Of a stretch of DNA of 53,436 bases, positions 23,596-31,991 are shown one piece after another. Positions within the stretch are counted from its first letter, which is position 1; every line of letters begins with the position of its first letter. Position numbers and translations under genes: made by a program. The DNA is taken from contig DATFLY010000119.1 in assembly GCA_035267185.1 (NCBI GenBank), forward strand, positions 1-53,436, in the 5' to 3' direction. The stretch comes from JAUIBE01 sp035267185 (lineage in GTDB: Bacteria; Pseudomonadota; Gammaproteobacteria; Xanthomonadales; SZUA-36). The notes beneath the pieces are model-generated. The model saw only the letters and a program-made list of their open reading frames with translations, had not been told where the DNA came from and did not search any database.

Positions 23596-24474
23596 ATGAA
23601 AGCCATTTATTTTGAAGAACCAGCAGATCAGTTTTCATGTGTTGAGCGCGCCTGGCGCGACCGTCTCGACGACGTCGGTGGACAGGCCATCTTTCTGCGC
23701 AGCCGCCGTGGGCGCTGGTCAGGAAAACCAGGTAGCTGGTCGATCAAGTACCTGATTTCGGGGCGGGCAGCCTTCTGTTTGGAAGGGCAATGGTGCGACA
23801 TCTTTGAAGGGTTCTGTTTTGTGGTGCCAGAGCAGGTTGCTTACCGCTCAGTTCTGCACAGCGGCAGGGCAGTCAGCATATTTGGGCGCCCGCTTGCCAA
23901 AGCTGAGACTGAACCTGAATTGTCCGTCTGGGGCGTTTTCGAACTCACGGGTAAAGAGCGAAAGGCCGTGTCAGGATCTCTGGCCGCTTTGGAGGAGCGC
24001 AGTAGCCAGGGCCTGTCGACCGATCCTGACCAGGGATCACAAATCCAGGTTGATCGACCATTTCCCGCACCGCAATCCTGGCGGAAGACCAGGTTGGCTG
24101 TCAGGCGCTGGCTTCGGCAGGGCCCGGCGAGAGTCCGGTCTGCACAGCGTCTGCTCAATGCGCGTCATTTTCTGACCGCCCGGTTTCGTGAGCACGATGT
24201 CTGCACGAAGGCGGCGAATCAGGCCAATATGACCAGAAGCCATTTTTCCAGGGAGTTCTCAAAATTATTCGGCAAGTCACCGCGCCAGCACCTGATCGAT
24301 TATCGCACCAATGTGGCCTGCCAATTGCTGGCTTCCGGACGCTTGAAAGTGGAGCAGGTTGCAGCACAACTGGGCTACAACCATGCAAGCTCACTCAACC
24401 ACTTGTTTCAACGCAAGGAAATGACCAGCCCCGGAAATCACCGCTTCAATCTAAGGCCTGATGATTCCAGGTGA
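23596..24474 (+). CDS. AraC-family transcriptional regulator
   Basis: A 292-residue regulator with an N-terminal cupin-like sensor region (YLISGRAAFCLEGQWCDIFEGFCFVVPEQVAYRS) and a C-terminal double helix-turn-helix. The latter reads LNARHFLTARFREHDVCTKAANQANMTRSHFSREFSKLFGKSPRQHLIDYRTNVACQLLASGRLKVEQVAAQLGYNHASSLNHLFQRKEMTSPGNHR. The end deviates from the usual FxxxxGxSPxxYR. The start at ATG 23596 is chosen since the longer frame begins in the preceding terminator. Its 3' end overlaps the convergent SnoaL-like gene by 29 bases. The target genes are unknown; no catabolic operon follows it directly. Confidence 0.85.
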   Translation: MKAIYFEEPADQFSCVERAWRDRLDDVGGQAIFLRSRRGRWSGKPGSWSIKYLISGRAAFCLEGQWCDIFEGFCFVVPEQVAYRSVLHSGRAVSIFGRPLAKAETEPELSVWGVFELTGKERKAVSGSLAALEERSSQGLSTDPDQGSQIQVDRPFPAPQSWRKTRLAVRRWLRQGPARVRSAQRLLNARHFLTARFREHDVCTKAANQANMTRSHFSREFSKLFGKSPRQHLIDYRTNVACQLLASGRLKVEQVAAQLGYNHASSLNHLFQRKEMTSPGNHRFNLRPDDSR

Positions 24475-24883
24475 GCTGATAGACCCACCAGCGCTGACCA
24501 TCGTATAGACACTGGATGCTGTTGACGCCACTCAGGATCAGTTCACCCGCAGCCGGATCATGTTTGGCTTCATATTCACTGAGGATGTGTGCAAAGGGCG
24601 GGCAGAGCACCGTCTGAGCTTTTGTTTCATATTCATAGAAATCTGTGGATTCGAGAAATTCACGTGTGTTTTCCACATATTCCTCAATGTTCATGATTTG
24701 GCGCCACGGTTGACCTTGCTCATCAAGCCCCATGCGAATCAGACGGGCATCCGGTGCAAAAACCAGCTGCTGCAATTTCATATCGATTCCACGCTCCGGG
24801 CCGGAAACTGCCTTGTACATTTCCCTGACCACCGATTCGGGAGTGGAAAATGGTTGGCTGGTTTCAGAAGAACTATGATTCAT
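24446..24883 (-). CDS. SnoaL/NTF2-like fold protein
   Basis: A 145-residue cytosolic protein. Features are TPESVVREMYKAVSGPERGIDMKLQQLVFAPDARLIRMG, then EEYVENTREFLESTDFYEYETKAQTVLCPPFAHILSEYEAKHDPAAGELILSGVNSIQCLYDGQRWWVYQLTWNHQ. The helix-turn-cone layout and the final WxxxxLxWxxE-like strand fit the NTF2/SnoaL superfamily; GxNSxQxxxDGxRWW is typical of small uncharacterised members. A catalytic role cannot be inferred. AGGA sits eight bases before the ATG. It is convergent with the AraC gene (29-base overlap) and divergent from the M2 peptidase. Confidence 0.75.
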   Translation of the reverse strand: MNHSSSETSQPFSTPESVVREMYKAVSGPERGIDMKLQQLVFAPDARLIRMGLDEQGQPWRQIMNIEEYVENTREFLESTDFYEYETKAQTVLCPPFAHILSEYEAKHDPAAGELILSGVNSIQCLYDGQRWWVYQLTWNHQALD

Positions 24884-25066
24884 GGGCTCATTCCTGATGA
24901 CACGGTGGATGAGAACAGTATATGGATTTCGGCTTGGCTGACCTGCTTAATTGTGCTCGATGACTGGCTGTTGAATGACGGCATCCACCAGCTGAGCACA
25001 ACCGAGCAACTTTGCAAGCGATTCAAAATGGAAAATCGGGATATCGCCTGAATGATGGAGGTTCCC

Positions 25067-26839
25067 GTGAATTTTATGCTGACCCTGTTGAGTCTGGGCC
25101 TTGCGGTCTCAACGCCCACCCCGGAGGCCGCCAAAGCATTCGTTGAAGCCGTCGAGCAAGAGTCTCAGCAAGACTATGTCGATGATGCCCGCCTGGCATG
25201 GATCAATGCCACCTACATCACGATCGACAGCCAGGCACTGCTTGCCAAAGCCAGCGAAGAGTCTCAGCAGAAATCGTTGGAATGGGCACGGGAAGCCGCC
25301 CATTATCTCCGGATCGAAGATCAACTGGATTTTGATACCCGTCGTAAGCTCAATTTCCTGGCACAGAGTTTTATCAGCCCGCCACCAGATGATCCTGAAC
25401 TCCTGGCTGAAAAAGCCAGGCTCCAGGTGGAAATTCCAGCTGAATACTCTCGTTACCATTATTGCCGGTCTGACGACGACTGCATGGATTTTGAAACCCT
25501 GAACAACACCATGGGGACCAGTCGGGATCCCGAGGAGTTGCTGGAACTCTGGCTGGGCTGGAGAGAAGTTTCACCGCCTTTCCTGAATCGATATCAACGC
25601 CTGATCGAGTTAATGAACACCGGGGCACGAGATCTGGGCTTTTCTGATGCAGGTGAATTGTGGCGTTCCGGATATGACATGGAACCCGATGCTTTTGCAG
25701 CGGAACTCGATCGCCTGGTTGGGCAGATTTCCCCATTGTACGAAGCCCTTCACTGTCACGTCAGGGCAAAATTAAACGAGTTCTATGGTGATGAGGTCGC
25801 ACCAGCCAGTGGGCCAATTCCAGCCCACTTGTTAGGCAATATCTGGGCCCAGACCTGGAGCAATGTATACCCTCTGATAGGCGTTACCGAATCCGGAACC
25901 GTGGACATCACCGAGGAAATTCTTGATAGAGAGCTTTCTGAAACTGAGATGGTCCGTATCGCTGAAGACTTCTTCGTGTCCATGGGATTTGATCGGTTAC
26001 CGGAAACCTTCTGGGAGCGATCACTTTTTCTGCGACCGGAAGATCGCAATGTTGTCTGCTATGCAAGCGCCTGGAATGTCGATGCTGAAGAAGATGTGCG
26101 GCTCAAGATGTGCATCCAGCGAAACGCGGAGGATTTCAATACGCTGCATCATGAACTGGGGCACAACTATTATCAGCTGGCTTACAACGACCAGGATTTC
26201 TTCTACAGGGCCAGTGCCAATGACGGCTTCCACGAAGCAGTCGGAGACACCCTGGCGCTTTCAGTCACACCGGAGTATTTCAGGCAACTTGGCTGGATGG
26301 ATGAATCACAGCAGTCGGATGACATTGCCCTGTTACTCAAGTCTGCCCTGGACTACGTTGCACTGGTGCCCTGGACTTACGTGGTTGATCAATGGCGCTG
26401 GGACGTGTTCAGCGGTGAAACTTCACCAGAGGAATACAACACTGCCTGGTGGGATCTTCGGTTGAAATACCAGGGAATTGCCCCGCCAGTTGAGCGTGGT
26501 AACGAATACTTCGATGCTGGTGCGAAATATCACGTTCCGGCCTCGGTGCCTTATAACCGATACTTCCTGGCCCGAATTCTTCAGTTCCAGTTTCACCGCG
26601 CGCTCTGCGAGGAAAGTGGCTATGAAGGGCCGCTTCATCTTTGCTCGATCTACGGCAGCAAGGCAGCAGGCGAGAAACTGGCAGACATGATGGAGATGGG
26701 TATCAGCAGGCCGTGGCCCGAGGCCCTTGAAGTCATTTCAGGAACCTCGCAGATGGATGCCACGGCCATGGCCGATTACTACGCACCCCTGAAAGAATGG
26801 CTGGATGAGCAAAATGCCGGTCGTGAGTGTGGCTGGTGA
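25067..26839 (+). CDS. M2-family peptidyl-dipeptidase (angiotensin-converting-enzyme-like)
   Basis: A 590-residue zinc metallopeptidase. The zinc site is HHELGHNYY (His362 and His366, by the start chosen here), with the third ligand Glu in NDGFHEAVGDTLAL, both exactly as in ACE. Further M2 marks are MGTSRDPEELLELWLGWRE, LLGNIWAQTWSNVYPL, and the C-terminal HVPASVPYNRYFLARILQFQFHRALCEESGYEGPLHLCSIYGSKAAGEKL. It should release C-terminal dipeptides in the periplasm. The start is GTG 25067, five bases after GGAGG; this gives a short signal peptide (MNFMLTLLSLGLAVS). In-frame ATGs at 25052 and 25055 overlap that ribosome site and are less likely. Confidence 0.92.
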   Translation: MNFMLTLLSLGLAVSTPTPEAAKAFVEAVEQESQQDYVDDARLAWINATYITIDSQALLAKASEESQQKSLEWAREAAHYLRIEDQLDFDTRRKLNFLAQSFISPPPDDPELLAEKARLQVEIPAEYSRYHYCRSDDDCMDFETLNNTMGTSRDPEELLELWLGWREVSPPFLNRYQRLIELMNTGARDLGFSDAGELWRSGYDMEPDAFAAELDRLVGQISPLYEALHCHVRAKLNEFYGDEVAPASGPIPAHLLGNIWAQTWSNVYPLIGVTESGTVDITEEILDRELSETEMVRIAEDFFVSMGFDRLPETFWERSLFLRPEDRNVVCYASAWNVDAEEDVRLKMCIQRNAEDFNTLHHELGHNYYQLAYNDQDFFYRASANDGFHEAVGDTLALSVTPEYFRQLGWMDESQQSDDIALLLKSALDYVALVPWTYVVDQWRWDVFSGETSPEEYNTAWWDLRLKYQGIAPPVERGNEYFDAGAKYHVPASVPYNRYFLARILQFQFHRALCEESGYEGPLHLCSIYGSKAAGEKLADMMEMGISRPWPEALEVISGTSQMDATAMADYYAPLKEWLDEQNAGRECGW

Positions 26840-26926
26840 GCCAGATTCGGCACTTGAATACATTCGTAGGCACTCCGGCTTACCTCCTGCGGGTGTGAAT
26901 CTGAAACCTGATCAGATTTGGTGTAG

Positions 26927-26959
26927 AAAAAGCCCTGTTTTTGCTTGCAGGGCTTTTTT
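26927..26959. terminator. Terminator after the M2 peptidase gene
   Basis: AAAAAGCCCTG (26927-26937) and CAGGGCTTTTTT (26948-26959) form a stem with a ten-base loop and T runs in both directions, so it can work on both strands. Confidence 0.88.
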
Positions 26960-26962
26960 ATT

Positions 26963-27195
26963 GACCACGATCATGGCCAGGATGCGCCGTTAGCCAACAA
27001 AAAACGCTGGCAAACTCAAGAGCACAGGAAATGCGCGATCTTCCCCATCATTAAGTGGTCAGCGCGGAAAGCGTTCAGCAAGGAGAGGTCACCGTCAACA
27101 GCACTGGCCCGGAGACAATTCCTTCCATGCCTCCCGCTGAATCTGATGGACCGGGCCCCTGGTTTTGCCCCATTCTTCAGGTGACACTGGCACCG
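26963..27195 (+). pseudogene. Decayed partial duplicate of the OsmC-family gene at 30439
   Basis: From ATG 27031 the DNA reads MRDLPHH-stop-VVSAESVQQGEVTVNSTGPETIPSMPPAESDGPG. This matches the first 42 residues of the intact OsmC protein (MHDFPHHYVVSAESNQQGEVTVKSDGLETIPTMPPAEFGGPG). Tyr8 (TAC) has become TAA; similarity fades after residue 45 and the rest of the gene is missing. Likeness extends upstream: TTGACC and GATCATGG near 26961 also occur near 30367, so the duplicated block includes the leader. It lies after a terminator and before the membrane AraC gene. It cannot give a functional OsmC protein. Confidence 0.85.
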
Positions 27196-27211
27196 CCCTG
27201 TAAGTCACCTG
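27178..27211. promoter_or_regulatory. Inverted repeat before the membrane AraC gene
   Basis: CAGGTGAC (27178-27185) and GTCACCTG (27204-27211) form perfect eight-base arms 18 bases apart, ending 21 bases before the ATG. An operator for autoregulation is possible; this is inference. Confidence 0.35.
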
Positions 27212-27232
27212 GCTTATTGGCATAATTCGTCA

Positions 27233-28327
27233 ATGACTATTGTCTATTTACTGGCCTCGATCCAGGCTTTGTTCCTGGCAGCATTGCTTGCCGCCAAGTC
27301 CGATAAAGAATTGGCTGATAGGGTCTTGATGGTGTGGCTTACCGGCATTGGACTGCATACTGGCATCTATTTTTTGGTAGCTGAATTCAGTTTTACCAAT
27401 TCGCTCGTGTTGAATCTCAATGCCGGATTCCCTTTTTTGCAAGGCCCCTTCCTGTTGACCTACATACAGGCCCTGGTTGGAAAGCGCAGCCGTTTCACGG
27501 GGTTGGATATTCTTCACTTGCTGCCGTTCCTGCTGTTTTCGGCCTACATGGTCTGGTTGCAGTCGTCCGGTACACACATGGCCGGTCCCGGGCATGGTGA
27601 GCAACAGGTTTTGATTAACCTGTTTTCAGTCAGCTGGTTTCTGACCCTTGCGTTGTTTATCTCGGCACCGGTTTATATCGCGTGGTCTTTGTTGCTGATG
27701 CATCACGCCACTGTTGCGCTGGGCGAACCGGAAATGCCGCTGAAGTTTCGCTGGATTCGCTACTGCATCGCCGGGTTGGGCATCATCTGGATTGCGACCG
27801 TGCTGCAGTTTATTGTGACTCGGTTAACAGGCATCGTCATGGGACCTCACCTGGTATTTGGGGCGCTGACATTGTTTGTTTATGGTCTGGGTTACCTTGG
27901 TTTAACCCGGACTTCGGTTTTTCGCGAACCCGAGATGGTGGTGTTGCGCCAGTCCATGCAGCCCAAGTACAGGAAATCTGGTCTCGGTCCCGAGGAGGCG
28001 AAGACGTTGCATCAGGATTTGACGGCGTTCATGGATTCAGAGACCCCCTGGCTGGATGGTGATTTATCGCTGCAAGGCCTGGCCGAGGCAGTTGGTATGA
28101 GTCCGAATAACCTTTCTCAGGTGATCAACGATGTCGAAAAGCAGTCTTTTCGCGACTTCATCAATGCTCGCCGAATCGAAGGCGCGTGCCAGCGACTGGA
28201 CCAGTCACCTCATGCCAATTTGCTGGAGTTGGCCCTTTCCTGTGGTTTCAATTCGAAATCATCGTTCAATCGGGCATTCAAAAAATTCACGGGCAAGACG
28301 CCATCACAGTACATCAAGGGCTGCTAA
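27233..28327 (+). CDS. Membrane-bound AraC-family regulator
   Basis: A 364-residue protein joining a multi-helix membrane domain to an AraC DNA-binding domain. Residues 1-225 contain about seven hydrophobic segments (for example YLLASIQALFLAALLAA, LLPFLLFSAYMVWLQ, LFSVSWFLTLALFISAPVYIAW, HLVFGALTLFVYGLGYLGL). Residues 260-364 carry WLDGDLSLQGLAEAVGMSPNNLSQVINDVEKQSFRDFINARRIEGACQRL...SCGFNSKSSFNRAFKKFTGKTPSQYIKGC. This 7TM-plus-AraC layout senses a signal in the membrane and binds DNA while anchored. No strong ribosome site is visible. It is followed by a perfect hairpin and the protease gene. Confidence 0.9.
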   Translation: MTIVYLLASIQALFLAALLAAKSDKELADRVLMVWLTGIGLHTGIYFLVAEFSFTNSLVLNLNAGFPFLQGPFLLTYIQALVGKRSRFTGLDILHLLPFLLFSAYMVWLQSSGTHMAGPGHGEQQVLINLFSVSWFLTLALFISAPVYIAWSLLLMHHATVALGEPEMPLKFRWIRYCIAGLGIIWIATVLQFIVTRLTGIVMGPHLVFGALTLFVYGLGYLGLTRTSVFREPEMVVLRQSMQPKYRKSGLGPEEAKTLHQDLTAFMDSETPWLDGDLSLQGLAEAVGMSPNNLSQVINDVEKQSFRDFINARRIEGACQRLDQSPHANLLELALSCGFNSKSSFNRAFKKFTGKTPSQYIKGC

Positions 28328-28351
28328 CCAGTCTGCGCAAGGTTGCGACAG

Positions 28352-28373
28352 GTGTCATCCTGCACGATGACAC
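28352..28373. promoter_or_regulatory. Perfect inverted repeat between membrane AraC and protease genes
   Basis: GTGTCATC-CTGCAC-GATGACAC has eight-base arms and a six-base loop, without a T tail. It lies 24 bases past the AraC stop and about 55 bases before the protease start. It may be an operator of the membrane AraC protein or an RNA processing hairpin. Confidence 0.4.
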
Positions 28374-28428
28374 GATTTACCGGTATTGAGTGGCTAAGTT
28401 GACTGCACCTAATTTAAGGAGCAGGTCA

Positions 28429-29340
28429 GTGAAAAATTTTATCCTTGTACCAATGCTTTTCGTTCTTGCCATGCCAGTTATGGCTTTTGATGAGGAATCC
28501 GATGTTTCGGTGATTCCTTTCAAGCTGGCTGGGCGCCTCATCATTGCAGAAGCAACAGTGAATGGGGTTAGCGGCAATTACCTGGTTGATTCAGGCGCAC
28601 CAGTCATCATGCTGAACAAGAGGTTTTTCACTGGCGGCGAGGTAGTGACGAAACCCCTGAATCACCCTATGCCAATCGGAGTGGGCGGAGCGATGACGGA
28701 GGTTGAGGCAGCCAATGACCTGACGTTTTCCTGGGGAAATATCGAACTGCTGGGACAACGGGCCCTGGTTGCTGACCTGTCACACCTGGAAAAAAATGTT
28801 GGTGAGACAATCGTTGGGCTAATCGGGTTCGAGACACTCCAGCCTTTCGAAATCCACTTCGATTATGTGCGCAAGGAACTGACCCTGCTGCGATTGGACG
28901 AGCATGGCACACCCCTGGTGACGGTGAAAGACAGTGAGCCGGCGCGGGTCATCGAGATGGGTATGGTAGGGCATATGCCCGTCATTCCGGTTCAAATTGG
29001 TGGTCAGGAACTCAGGATGAGCATTGATTCAGGCGCCGAAGGATCAATGATCATGAAGCGCTGGCAGGATCAGCTGGACGGTGAATTCGAATTCCTGCGC
29101 ACCGATGTGATGCGTGGTGCGGACCGAAATGAGCAGATTGGAAACGTGGTTCGCTTTGATCTCATGAATCTTGATGGATTAAATTACGAGAACCTGACTT
29201 TTAGATTCAATGATATTGGCGGAAGCCAGGGCCATCCCATGCCCATTGACGGACTGTTGGGTTACGAATTCCTGGCTGCCCGCCCAACCGCGATCAACTT
29301 TCTTGCCCGGCAGGTCAAGCTATGGCCGACCAGGCCCTGA
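28429..29340 (+). CDS. Secreted retropepsin-like aspartic protease
   Basis: A 303-residue protein with a signal peptide (FILVPMLFVLAMPVMA, cleavage near residue 20). Two aspartic protease lobes follow, each with its own active-site triplet: NYLVDSGAPVIMLNKRFF (about residue 56) and MSIDSGAEGSMIMKRW (about residue 205), each in the xxDSGA setting. The glycine-rich hydrophobic turns GLIGFETLQPFEIHFDY and GLLGYEFLAARPTAINF complete the two folds. This is the bacterial two-lobe retropepsin-like family. It should act in the periplasm; natural substrates are unknown. The start is GTG 28429 with AAGGAG eight bases upstream. The adjacent membrane AraC may control it. Confidence 0.85.
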   Translation: MKNFILVPMLFVLAMPVMAFDEESDVSVIPFKLAGRLIIAEATVNGVSGNYLVDSGAPVIMLNKRFFTGGEVVTKPLNHPMPIGVGGAMTEVEAANDLTFSWGNIELLGQRALVADLSHLEKNVGETIVGLIGFETLQPFEIHFDYVRKELTLLRLDEHGTPLVTVKDSEPARVIEMGMVGHMPVIPVQIGGQELRMSIDSGAEGSMIMKRWQDQLDGEFEFLRTDVMRGADRNEQIGNVVRFDLMNLDGLNYENLTFRFNDIGGSQGHPMPIDGLLGYEFLAARPTAINFLARQVKLWPTRP

Positions 29341-29429
29341 GCCTGCTGCAGGTAAACCAATGTATGTGCAGATAGACCGCACTGGGTGTTTCACATTTTC
29401 TTTTCAGTGACCTCGCGATAATTTGCAGC

Positions 29430-29831
29430 ATGAATAAGCCCGCAAATTCGTTCAAGACCTGTGCTCGTTGTGGCCGTGTGATGACATGGCGCCGCAAGTG
29501 GGCTCATCAGTGGGAGCAGATTCGCTACTGCAGTAAACGCTGCAGTCGCGCTCGCCTGCGTCAAACTGATCACCTGCTGGAAAAGGCAATTTTCTCGCTG
29601 CTGTGCAGCCGGTCCGGCACGATTTGTCCATCGGAAGCGGCCAGGGTGGTCGCTCCCGAAAACTGGCGCGATCTGATGGAACCAGCACGCTGTGCAGGTC
29701 GACGAATGGCCGCTCGTGGAGAAGTGGTATTCAAGCAGTCGGGAAAAACGGTAGACCCTTCTGAATTCAAAGGTTTGGTCCGGCTGGACCAGGGTCCAAA
29801 GTTTCATGAGGCGAACCCCGGTGACGTCTGA
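29430..29831 (+). CDS. DUF2256 plus DUF3253 fusion protein
   Basis: A 133-residue protein. Residues 9-41 are a DUF2256 zinc-ribbon-like module (KTCARCGRVMTWRRKWAHQWEQIRYCSKRCSR, CxxC and CxxxC). Residues 48-125 are a DUF3253 winged-helix-like module (EKAIFSLLCSRSGTICPSEAARVVAPENWRDLMEPARCAGRRMAARGEVVFKQSGKTVDP). The two modules occur fused or adjacent in other proteobacteria. A nucleic-acid-binding role is plausible from the ribbon and winged helix but not established. It overlaps the following DUF3429 gene by 26 bases, so the two are probably co-expressed. Confidence 0.82.
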   Translation: MNKPANSFKTCARCGRVMTWRRKWAHQWEQIRYCSKRCSRARLRQTDHLLEKAIFSLLCSRSGTICPSEAARVVAPENWRDLMEPARCAGRRMAARGEVVFKQSGKTVDPSEFKGLVRLDQGPKFHEANPGDV

Positions 29832-30252
29832 CACGATTCCAGCCGCTGCTGCCTGGTTGGGTTATGCCGGTATTATTCCTTTCGCCCTGCTGGCTGTCTT
29901 TCATGTGCTAGGTCTTACCCCGGGTGGTATCGAGCCACTGAATGGGTTTCTGATTTACAGTGCTGTCATTCTCTCGTTCCTTGGTGGAATTCGATGGGGC
30001 GCCCTGGCACGTTCGAATACCATTCATATGACCGGCCTGATTATGTCCGTTCTTCCCAGTTTGTGGGCCCTTTTTGTCGTCTGGCTGGCTCCTGCAGGGC
30101 TGGCTGTCTGGTTGATGGCAGCAGGCTACGCGTTCATGGGTATTCTGGACTGTGGATGGCCCGCCAACGGCATTGCGCCCTGGATGCGGCGACTCAGGGC
30201 TCGTCTCAGCGTGGCCGTGGTCGCCTGTCACCTTGTTGTCGCACTGGCTTAA
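29806..30252 (+). CDS. DUF3429 membrane protein
   Basis: A 148-residue inner-membrane protein with about five hydrophobic helices (AWLGYAGIIPFALLAVFHVL, GFLIYSAVILSFLGGIRWGAL, TGLIMSVLPSLWALFVVWL, GLAVWLMAAGYAFMGILDC and ARLSVAVVACHLVVALA). The family signature SFLGGIRWG is intact. The function is unknown. ATG 29806 lies inside the previous gene; GTG 29821 is an alternative start. A hairpin at 30330-30348 follows and may end transcription. Confidence 0.85.
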   Translation: MRRTPVTSDTIPAAAAWLGYAGIIPFALLAVFHVLGLTPGGIEPLNGFLIYSAVILSFLGGIRWGALARSNTIHMTGLIMSVLPSLWALFVVWLAPAGLAVWLMAAGYAFMGILDCGWPANGIAPWMRRLRARLSVAVVACHLVVALA

Positions 30253-30329
30253 CAGTTCAAATCGGACACCAGGAGTTAATGCGGATTCGCCTCGGGGACC
30301 ATCGACTGATTCGCTGACCCCCGATGCTC

Positions 30330-30358
30330 ATTCCAGGAATCCTGGAATTTACTTTTAA
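30330..30358 (+). terminator. Probable terminator after DUF3429
   Basis: ATTCCAGG-AAT-CCTGGAAT (30330-30348) is a perfect eight-base stem followed by TTACTTTTAAGCTTTT, a loose T-rich tail. Confidence 0.5.
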
Positions 30359-30438
30359 GCTTTTGTCTTGACCCTGATCATGGTCATAATCACAGCAAAG
30401 GCCAACAATAAAGCCTGACAATCGGAAGGGAACATAAC

Positions 30439-30876
30439 ATGCACGATTTTCCACATCATTACGTGGTCAGCGCGGAAAGTAATCAGCAGGGAGAGGTCAC
30501 CGTCAAAAGCGACGGCCTGGAGACCATTCCCACCATGCCACCTGCTGAATTTGGCGGTCCGGGTGATCTTTGGTCACCCGAAACCTTACTGGTCGCATCA
30601 GTCGCAAACTGCCTTATCCTGACGTTTCGGGCTGTGGCCCGGGCTAATCGCTTTGAATGGAACTCAATCAGTTGCGAAGTGGAAGGTGTGCTTGACCGGG
30701 TGGAGCGCAGCATGCGGTTTACTGAATATCACGTACGGGTGACGCTGCATGTCCCGGGCGACAGCGATGTCGAAAAGGCCGAGAGACTGGTGCAGCGATC
30801 CGAGCATGGCTGCCTGATTACCCAGTCTCTCAATGGCGACACCCATCTGACCACAGAGGTGGTTGTGGCTGCCTGA
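30439..30876 (+). CDS. OsmC/Ohr-family peroxiredoxin-like protein
   Basis: A 145-residue protein of the OsmC fold. The two catalytic cysteines are Cys58 (LLVASVANCLILTFRAVA) and Cys125 (RSEHGCLITQSLN), the usual pair that reduces organic hydroperoxides. MPPAEFGGPGDLWSPETLLVASVANC is the standard substrate-site segment. There is no signal peptide. The ATG has GAAGGGAA seven bases upstream. A broken copy of its leader and first 45 codons lies at 26963-27195. Exact substrate (organic peroxide or other) cannot be decided. Confidence 0.9.
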   Translation: MHDFPHHYVVSAESNQQGEVTVKSDGLETIPTMPPAEFGGPGDLWSPETLLVASVANCLILTFRAVARANRFEWNSISCEVEGVLDRVERSMRFTEYHVRVTLHVPGDSDVEKAERLVQRSEHGCLITQSLNGDTHLTTEVVVAA

Positions 30877-30965
30877 GGCTAACTGAGGCTGACAGGCACC
30901 TTCAAAAGGAAATTAACCAGGTTTCAGGCCCCACATCCGGACAACTGGCGGTACAATTCCTTCCC

Positions 30966-31982
30966 ATGAGCAGTCAGACCAAACCGGGGAAGATCTCGGT
31001 CGCACCGATGATGGACTGGACCGACCGCCATTGCCGGTATTTCCACCGATTGCTGGCGCCTTCAGCCCACTTGTACACCGAAATGGTCACCACCGGTGCG
31101 ATCCTTCATGGTGACCGTGAGCGATTACTGAATTTCAACCAGACGGAACACCCCGTCGCGCTTCAGTTGGGCGGCAGTGAGCCATCGGACCTGGCGGAAT
31201 GTGCTCGCATAGGCGCTGAATGGGGCTACGACGAGATCAATCTAAACGTGGGATGTCCATCCGACCGTGTCCAGAAGGGCCGATTTGGTGCCTGCCTGAT
31301 GAAGGAACCGGAACTGGTTCGTGATTGCATTGCAGCAATGCGCGATGCAGTGGACGTTCCTGTCACGGTTAAGACCCGCCTTGGCGTTGATGACCTGTAT
31401 TCCTACGAATATTTTCTCGGATTCATCGACACAGTGGCGGAATCGGGATGCCATCAGTTCGTTGTGCATGCCCGCAAGGCCTGGTTGTCAGGTCTCAGCC
31501 CAAAGGAAAATCGCGATGTGCCAGAACTGCGTCCGGACTGGGTAATGCAGCTTCGCCAGGAGCGTCCCGATCTTGAGCTGGTGATCAATGGTGGCGTTCG
31601 CGATGTTGAATCCGTTAAGGGTTACCTGGAAAAACTGGATGGCGTCATGCTGGGCCGTGCGGCCTACCAGAATCCATGGATTCTGGCCGAGTGCGAAGCT
31701 TCGGTTTACGGAACACCGCTTCCTGATCGGGAGACAGTCATACACAAGCTCACTGATTACATCCGGGTAAAAACGGCCCAGGGTGTTTTTGTCAAACACA
31801 TCAGTCGCCACGTGCTTGGTTTGTTCCAGGGTCTTCCCGGTGCGAGGGTTTGGCGCAGGTACATCAGTGAAAATGCGCATCTCGATGGCAGCAATTCCGA
31901 GCTGCTGCTCGAGGCGCTTGAACGTATGCCGAAAACCGGAAGATTTGTTCCTTCACCTGTTCAGGACACGGTAAAGGCCTGA
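30966..31982 (+). CDS. dusA: tRNA-dihydrouridine(20/20a) synthase DusA
   Basis: A 338-residue flavoenzyme that reduces uridine 20 and 20a in the tRNA D-loop. FMN-binding barrel marks are ISVAPMMDWTDRHCRYFHRLL and the catalytic Cys in INLNVGCPSDRVQKGRFGACLM. VPVTVKTRLGVDD and VINGGVRDVESVKGYLEKLDGVMLGRAAYQNPWIL follow. The helical C-terminal domain (GVFVKHISRHVLGLFQGLPGARVWRRYISENAH) is of the DusA type. It appears to be a single gene, ending ten bases from a convergent gene. Confidence 0.95.
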   Translation: MSSQTKPGKISVAPMMDWTDRHCRYFHRLLAPSAHLYTEMVTTGAILHGDRERLLNFNQTEHPVALQLGGSEPSDLAECARIGAEWGYDEINLNVGCPSDRVQKGRFGACLMKEPELVRDCIAAMRDAVDVPVTVKTRLGVDDLYSYEYFLGFIDTVAESGCHQFVVHARKAWLSGLSPKENRDVPELRPDWVMQLRQERPDLELVINGGVRDVESVKGYLEKLDGVMLGRAAYQNPWILAECEASVYGTPLPDRETVIHKLTDYIRVKTAQGVFVKHISRHVLGLFQGLPGARVWRRYISENAHLDGSNSELLLEALERMPKTGRFVPSPVQDTVKA

Positions 31983-31991
31983 GACGAGCGA

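Noticed and set aside
24560..25051. 163-codon plus frame antisense to the SnoaL-like gene
   Set aside because: The minus-strand gene has a good ribosome site and fold pattern; the plus frame does not.
26945..27184. 79-codon frame over the OsmC remnant
   Set aside because: It is a different frame from the recognisable OsmC remnant and starts in the terminator.
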